A stretch of 64,000 nucleotides of DNA from G963422565 sp963422565 (GTDB lineage: Bacteria; Pseudomonadota; Alphaproteobacteria; MPNO01). The notes below the pieces were generated by a model. The model was not told where the DNA came from, made no database searches, and was given only the letters and a program-made list of their open reading frames with translations. Of this stretch, positions 60,800 through 64,000 are shown piece after piece. Location of the stretch: the NCBI GenBank assembly GCA_963422565.1, contig OY730228.1:372001-436000 (forward strand), written 5' to 3'. The stretch's first letter is position 1; each line of letters starts with the position of its first letter. The position numbers and the translations under genes were made by a program.

Positions 60800-61996
60800 A
60801 TGGATTTCACCCTCCCGCCCGAGATCGAAGACATGCGGCGACGCGTTCGCGCTTTCGTCGCCGCGCGCATCATGCCGCTCGAGACAGATCCCCGGAATTT
60901 CGGGCCGCACGAGAATATTCGCGAGGAGGTGCTGGAGGCCGTCCGCGGCGAGGTCCGGAAGGCCGGTCTCTGGGCGCTGCAGATGCCCACGGCGCGCGGC
61001 GGCGGCGGTCTGTCCGCGATCGGTCTCGCGGCCTGCTACGAGGAGATGAACCGCTCGATCTTCGGCCCCGTCTGCTTCAACAGCGCCGCGCCCGACGACG
61101 GCAACATGATCGTGCTCGAGAAGGTCGCGACCGAGGCGCAGAAGGAACGCTGGCTGCAACCGATCGTCGACGGCAGGCTGCGCTCGGCCTTCGCCATGAC
61201 CGAGCCGATGCCCGGGGCCGGTTCCGACCCCTCCGCGATGCGGACCACCGCGACCAGGAAGAGCAATCGCTGGATCGTTCACGGGCGCAAGTGGTTCATC
61301 ACCGGTGCCGCTGGCGCGCAGCATTTCCTGCTCGTCGCGCGGACGTCCGACGACCGGCGCAGAGGCCTCACCGCCTTCGCCTTCGATGCCGGCCAGCCGG
61401 GTTGGAAGATCGTTCGGCGGATCCCGATCATGGGTCCGGAGGAGCATGGCGGCCATTGCGAGCTGCTCTTCGAAGGATTGGAAATTCCGGACGAGAACCG
61501 GCTGATGGAGGTTGGCGACGGACTCAAATTCACCCAGATTCGGCTGGGGACCGCGCGCTTGACCCACTGCATGCGCTGGACCGGCCTCGCCAAGCGCGCG
61601 CTCGAAGAATGCTTCGGCTATGTGCGCGATCGGGAGAGCTTCGGTGCGGCGCTGGCCGATCACGAGGGGGTCCAATGGATGCTCGGCGAAGCGGCGATGC
61701 AGGTCGATATCGGGCGCCTGCTGACGATGCGGGCGGCGGCGAAGCTGGACAGCGGGGATTTCGCGCGCAAGGAGGTCTCGATGGCGAAAATCGCCGTCTC
61801 CGAGGCGCTGCACAAGGCCGTCGACACATCGATCCAGCTTCTCGGCGCGCGGGGCTACTCGAAGGACACGGTGCTCGAATGGATCTACCGCTACGCCCGG
61901 CAAGGCCGCCTCGTCGACGGCGCGTCGGAGGTGCACAAGATGGTGCTGTCCCGCCATCTCCTGGATGACGGGCTCGAATTCTGGCGCTGGAATTGA
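60800..61996 (+). CDS. Acyl-CoA dehydrogenase family protein
   Basis: A 398-residue flavoprotein. Recognisable parts are EVRKAGLWALQMPTARGGGG, FAMTEPMPGAGSDPSAMRTT in the middle beta domain, NRWIVHGRKWFITGA, and RDRESFGAALADHEGVQWML with the C-terminal VDTSIQLLGARGYSKDTVLE. ATG 60800 follows GGGGGCCGGA; an upstream ATG at 60782 is possible. It overlaps the kinase-like gene by four bases (TTGA). This dehydrogenase plus APH-like kinase pairing recurs in proteobacterial fatty-acyl catabolic operons. Confidence 0.92.
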   Translation: MDFTLPPEIEDMRRRVRAFVAARIMPLETDPRNFGPHENIREEVLEAVRGEVRKAGLWALQMPTARGGGGLSAIGLAACYEEMNRSIFGPVCFNSAAPDDGNMIVLEKVATEAQKERWLQPIVDGRLRSAFAMTEPMPGAGSDPSAMRTTATRKSNRWIVHGRKWFITGAAGAQHFLLVARTSDDRRRGLTAFAFDAGQPGWKIVRRIPIMGPEEHGGHCELLFEGLEIPDENRLMEVGDGLKFTQIRLGTARLTHCMRWTGLAKRALEECFGYVRDRESFGAALADHEGVQWMLGEAAMQVDIGRLLTMRAAAKLDSGDFARKEVSMAKIAVSEALHKAVDTSIQLLGARGYSKDTVLEWIYRYARQGRLVDGASEVHKMVLSRHLLDDGLEFWRWN

Positions 61997-62979
61997 CCGC
62001 CCTCGCGCGTTTCGTCGCCGACGCCGCAGGCGCGCGAAGCGCGGTCGTCGAGCGCGATTCGCTGATGGGCGGGGGCGCGATCCAGGAGAATCGCGCCCTC
62101 GACCTGCGCATCTCCGGCGGTCCTTTTCATGGCCGTCATGCCTTCGTCCTGCGGACCGAAGCCCGCGCGCCGGTACCGCCGAGCCGGCCGATCGCGGAGC
62201 AGTTCGCCATCCTCCGGGTGGCGCGGGCGGCCGGGGTCTCCGCCCCGGAACCCCTCTGGCTCTGCGAGGACCGTGCGGTGATCGGACGGCCGTTCTATCT
62301 CATGGGACGAGTCGAGGGTCATGCGCTCGGCACGCGCGTGGTGAGAAGCGGCCCTCATCCGGAGCTGGCCGCGGCTCTTGGCGCCGAGCTGGCGCGGATC
62401 CACGCCGTCGCGCCGCCCTGCCCCGATCTCGCATTCTTCGGCCCTCCACCTGCCTCCCCGGCGCTCGCCGCCGTCGCGACCTATCGCGGCTATCTCGATG
62501 CCGAGCCGCGGCCCCATCCGGCCGTCGAATGGGGGCTTCGCTGGCTCGAGCGGCATGCGCCGGCCAGCCGGGAGATCGTCTTCACCCATCACGATTTCCG
62601 GACGGGCAATTACTTGGTCGACAAGGGCGCGCTCGCGGCAGTGCTCGATTGGGAGTTCGCCGGCTGGTCCGATCCGATGGAGGACATCGCGTGGTTTTGC
62701 GCGCGCTGCTGGAGGTTCTGCGCCCCGACGCGCGAAGCCGGCGGCATCGCCGATCGGGCGCCGTTCTACCAAGCCTACGAACGGGCGGCCGGGCGCGAAA
62801 TCGACCCCGAGGCGATCCGTTACTGGGAGGTCATGGCCCATGTCCGCTGGGCCGTGATCGCGATCCAACAGGCCGGACGCCATCTGTCCGGCAGACAGCC
62901 CGATCTCGAGCTTGCGCTGATCGGCCGAAAGGTCGCCGAGCTCGAGCACGAGATTCTCGCGATGACCGGGCCCGGTTAG
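61993..62979 (+). CDS. APH-family phosphotransferase (ACAD10-like partner of acyl-CoA dehydrogenase)
   Basis: A 328-residue kinase-like protein with TTG start overlapping the dehydrogenase stop. The catalytic loop is FTHHDFRTGNYLVDKG and the metal-binding motif is VLDWEFAGWSDPMEDIAWF, both intact. ACAD10/11-like enzymes phosphorylate hydroxyacyl-CoAs before elimination, which explains the operon with an acyl-CoA dehydrogenase. It should not be read as antibiotic resistance. A DUF6285-like gene follows 3 bases later. Confidence 0.88.
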   Translation: MTALARFVADAAGARSAVVERDSLMGGGAIQENRALDLRISGGPFHGRHAFVLRTEARAPVPPSRPIAEQFAILRVARAAGVSAPEPLWLCEDRAVIGRPFYLMGRVEGHALGTRVVRSGPHPELAAALGAELARIHAVAPPCPDLAFFGPPPASPALAAVATYRGYLDAEPRPHPAVEWGLRWLERHAPASREIVFTHHDFRTGNYLVDKGALAAVLDWEFAGWSDPMEDIAWFCARCWRFCAPTREAGGIADRAPFYQAYERAAGREIDPEAIRYWEVMAHVRWAVIAIQQAGRHLSGRQPDLELALIGRKVAELEHEILAMTGPG

Positions 62980-62982
62980 ACC

Positions 62983-63366
62983 ATGCGCGACCATCCGACC
63001 GTCGTGGACCTGCTCGCGACCGCCCGCCGGACCCTGATGGAGCGCCTGCTGCCCGACCTCCCCGCAGAACGGCGCTACGGCGCTCATCTGATCGGTGCGG
63101 CGCTGGCGATCGCGGTTCGAGAGCTGGAGGCGGGCGGCGACGGCGAGGAGCGCGAACGGAGGGCGCTCGCCCGACTTCTCGACGGCGACGGCGGTCTCGA
63201 GGACCTCAACCGTCAGCTGGCGGCGGAGATCCGGGCGGGCCGACACGACACCGATCCCGCGGCCGTCCACCGTCTCCTCGTCGCCGCGACGCGATCGAAG
63301 CTCCTGGAGAACAACCCCGCCTATCTCGAACCGCATGACGGTTCGGCGGCCGAGAGACATCGATAA
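62983..63366 (+). CDS. DUF6285-like protein
   Basis: A 127-residue helical protein: HPTVVDLLATARRTLMERLL, then YGAHLIGAALAIAVRELEAG and a C-terminal ATRSKLLENNPAYLEP. It is the small protein that regularly accompanies the APH-like/acyl-CoA dehydrogenase pair; its function is not known. No catalytic motif is visible. Family assignment is from memory of the gene neighbourhood and of the opening motif. Confidence 0.72.
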   Translation: MRDHPTVVDLLATARRTLMERLLPDLPAERRYGAHLIGAALAIAVRELEAGGDGEERERRALARLLDGDGGLEDLNRQLAAEIRAGRHDTDPAAVHRLLVAATRSKLLENNPAYLEPHDGSAAERHR

Positions 63367-63404
63367 CGGACCGCCCGAGTTCCCCACCTTCACCGGATTG
63401 TCGT

Positions 63405-64000
63405 ATGGAGAGAGCTGTGTTCGACTTCCTGTTCCCTACCCATCCCTTCGGATCGCAGACCCTTCGCCTCGCCGCCGAGGCCCAGCAGGGCGGCGGCGAC
63501 CTGTTCGATATCGCGCGCACCTGCCGCGAGATCGCCGAGGGAGACCATGCGAGCTGGGAACGAGGCTGGATCCGGCTCGCGGAGCGGATCGAGGCCAAGG
63601 CCCGCGAAGCGCTCGCGCGAGGGCGGCGCATCACGGCGCGCAAGCATTTCTTTCAGGCCAGCCAATATTGGCGGATGTCGGACGTGTTCCTCGGGATCGA
63701 CCGAGAGAGCGACCGGGCGGATCGGTTCCGCAAGGCGCAATCCTGCTTCCGCGAGGCCGCCCGGCTGCACAGCCCGCCGATCGAGGTCATCGAAGTCCAC
63801 TGCGGCGGCGACGTCTATGACGGGTATTTCTGCCACCCGGTCGATCCCGGCCCCGGCGAGTGGCCGGCGGTCCTGTTCCTCGGCGGCGCCGATGCCTATG
63901 CGGAAGAAATCTATTTCAGCGGGCGGCAGCTCACGGAGCGCGGCTGGGCGATGCTGCTGGTCGATACGCCGGGCCGAGGCTCCTCGATGTATCTCAAGGG
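63405..64000 (+). CDS. Alpha/beta hydrolase, FrsA/2,6-dihydroxypseudooxynicotine-hydrolase-like, truncated by window end
   Basis: From ATG 63405 the frame is open to the window edge (about 198 residues seen). The N-terminal helical cap reads SWERGWIRLAERIEAKAREA, then RRITARKHFFQASQYWRMSD and FRKAQSCFREAARLHSPPIE. The core fold begins AVLFLGGADAYAEEIYF, then GWAMLLVDTPGRGSS. This layout is that of FrsA-like and 2,6-dihydroxypseudooxynicotine-hydrolase-like enzymes, which cleave C-C bonds in N-heterocycle breakdown, or of related esterases. The nucleophile lies beyond the window. It follows the DUF6285-like gene by 38 bases. Confidence 0.82.
   Translation, partial: MERAVFDFLFPTHPFGSQTLRLAAEAQQGGGDLFDIARTCREIAEGDHASWERGWIRLAERIEAKAREALARGRRITARKHFFQASQYWRMSDVFLGIDRESDRADRFRKAQSCFREAARLHSPPIEVIEVHCGGDVYDGYFCHPVDPGPGEWPAVLFLGGADAYAEEIYFSGRQLTERGWAMLLVDTPGRGSSMYLK

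Noticed and set aside
61993..62979. APH-family gene as antibiotic resistance
   Set aside because: It sits in an acyl-CoA dehydrogenase operon, the known context of ACAD10-like kinases.

Overview
The window is GC-rich, densely packed bacterial chromosome. Gene content and order point to an alphaproteobacterium, probably Rhodospirillales-like (inference). The evidence is the mltB-rlpA-tmk-holB-metG-tatD-MBL-mazG run, the bamE / CBP3-rpmF-plsX-fabH-ihfA-merR run, a K+-independent-type proton pyrophosphatase, and many TRAP and ABC uptake systems next to oxidative catabolic genes.

Layout. 1-6.7 kb: end of a ribose-type ABC transporter operon coupled to a gentisate-dioxygenase-like cupin, then a TRAP transporter (P-Q-M). 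6.7-15.8 kb: a cytochrome c'-type protein, a beta-hydroxyacid dehydrogenase, and an eight-gene minus-strand housekeeping operon. 15.9-20.6 kb: an ATM1-type ABC exporter coupled to a two-subunit CoA-transferase-like enzyme, then an orphan TRAP binding protein. 20.6-25.3 kb: a degraded defence/mobile island, all on the minus strand. It holds two HigBA-type toxin-antitoxin modules, each followed by restriction-modification genes or remnants and each preceded by a copy of a 154-bp direct repeat, plus an HNH nuclease and a perfect 29-bp-arm palindrome. 25.3-28.1 kb: two tandem paralogous SDRs and a MetE-fold zinc protein. 28.2-32.8 kb: a CUT1-type ABC importer. 33.0-40.5 kb: a six-gene catabolic operon (NicX-like dioxygenase, acyl-CoA dehydrogenase, AMP-dependent ligase, three-subunit molybdenum hydroxylase), divergent from a complete branched-chain-amino-acid-type ABC importer (40.8-45.6 kb). 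45.6-53.0 kb: methyltransferase, tRNA-Pro(GGG), merR-ihfA-fabH-plsX-rpmF, CBP3, bamE and hppA. 53.6-58.5 kb: SDR, a second TRAP transporter and a LysR regulator. 58.7-64 kb: MetY-like sulfhydrylase, alpha/beta hydrolase, acyl-CoA dehydrogenase, APH-like kinase, DUF6285-like protein and a truncated alpha/beta hydrolase.

How it fits together. Most accessory genes are uptake systems beside oxidoreductases and CoA-handling enzymes, the profile of a heterotroph that scavenges organic acids and aromatic or heterocyclic compounds. The most interesting parts are the repeat/toxin-antitoxin/restriction island, the NicX-Mo-hydroxylase operon with its divergent transporter, and the SDR-SDR-MetE-fold trio, which resembles the gene set of epoxide-coenzyme M metabolism. 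All functional assignments come from reading motifs; no database search was run.
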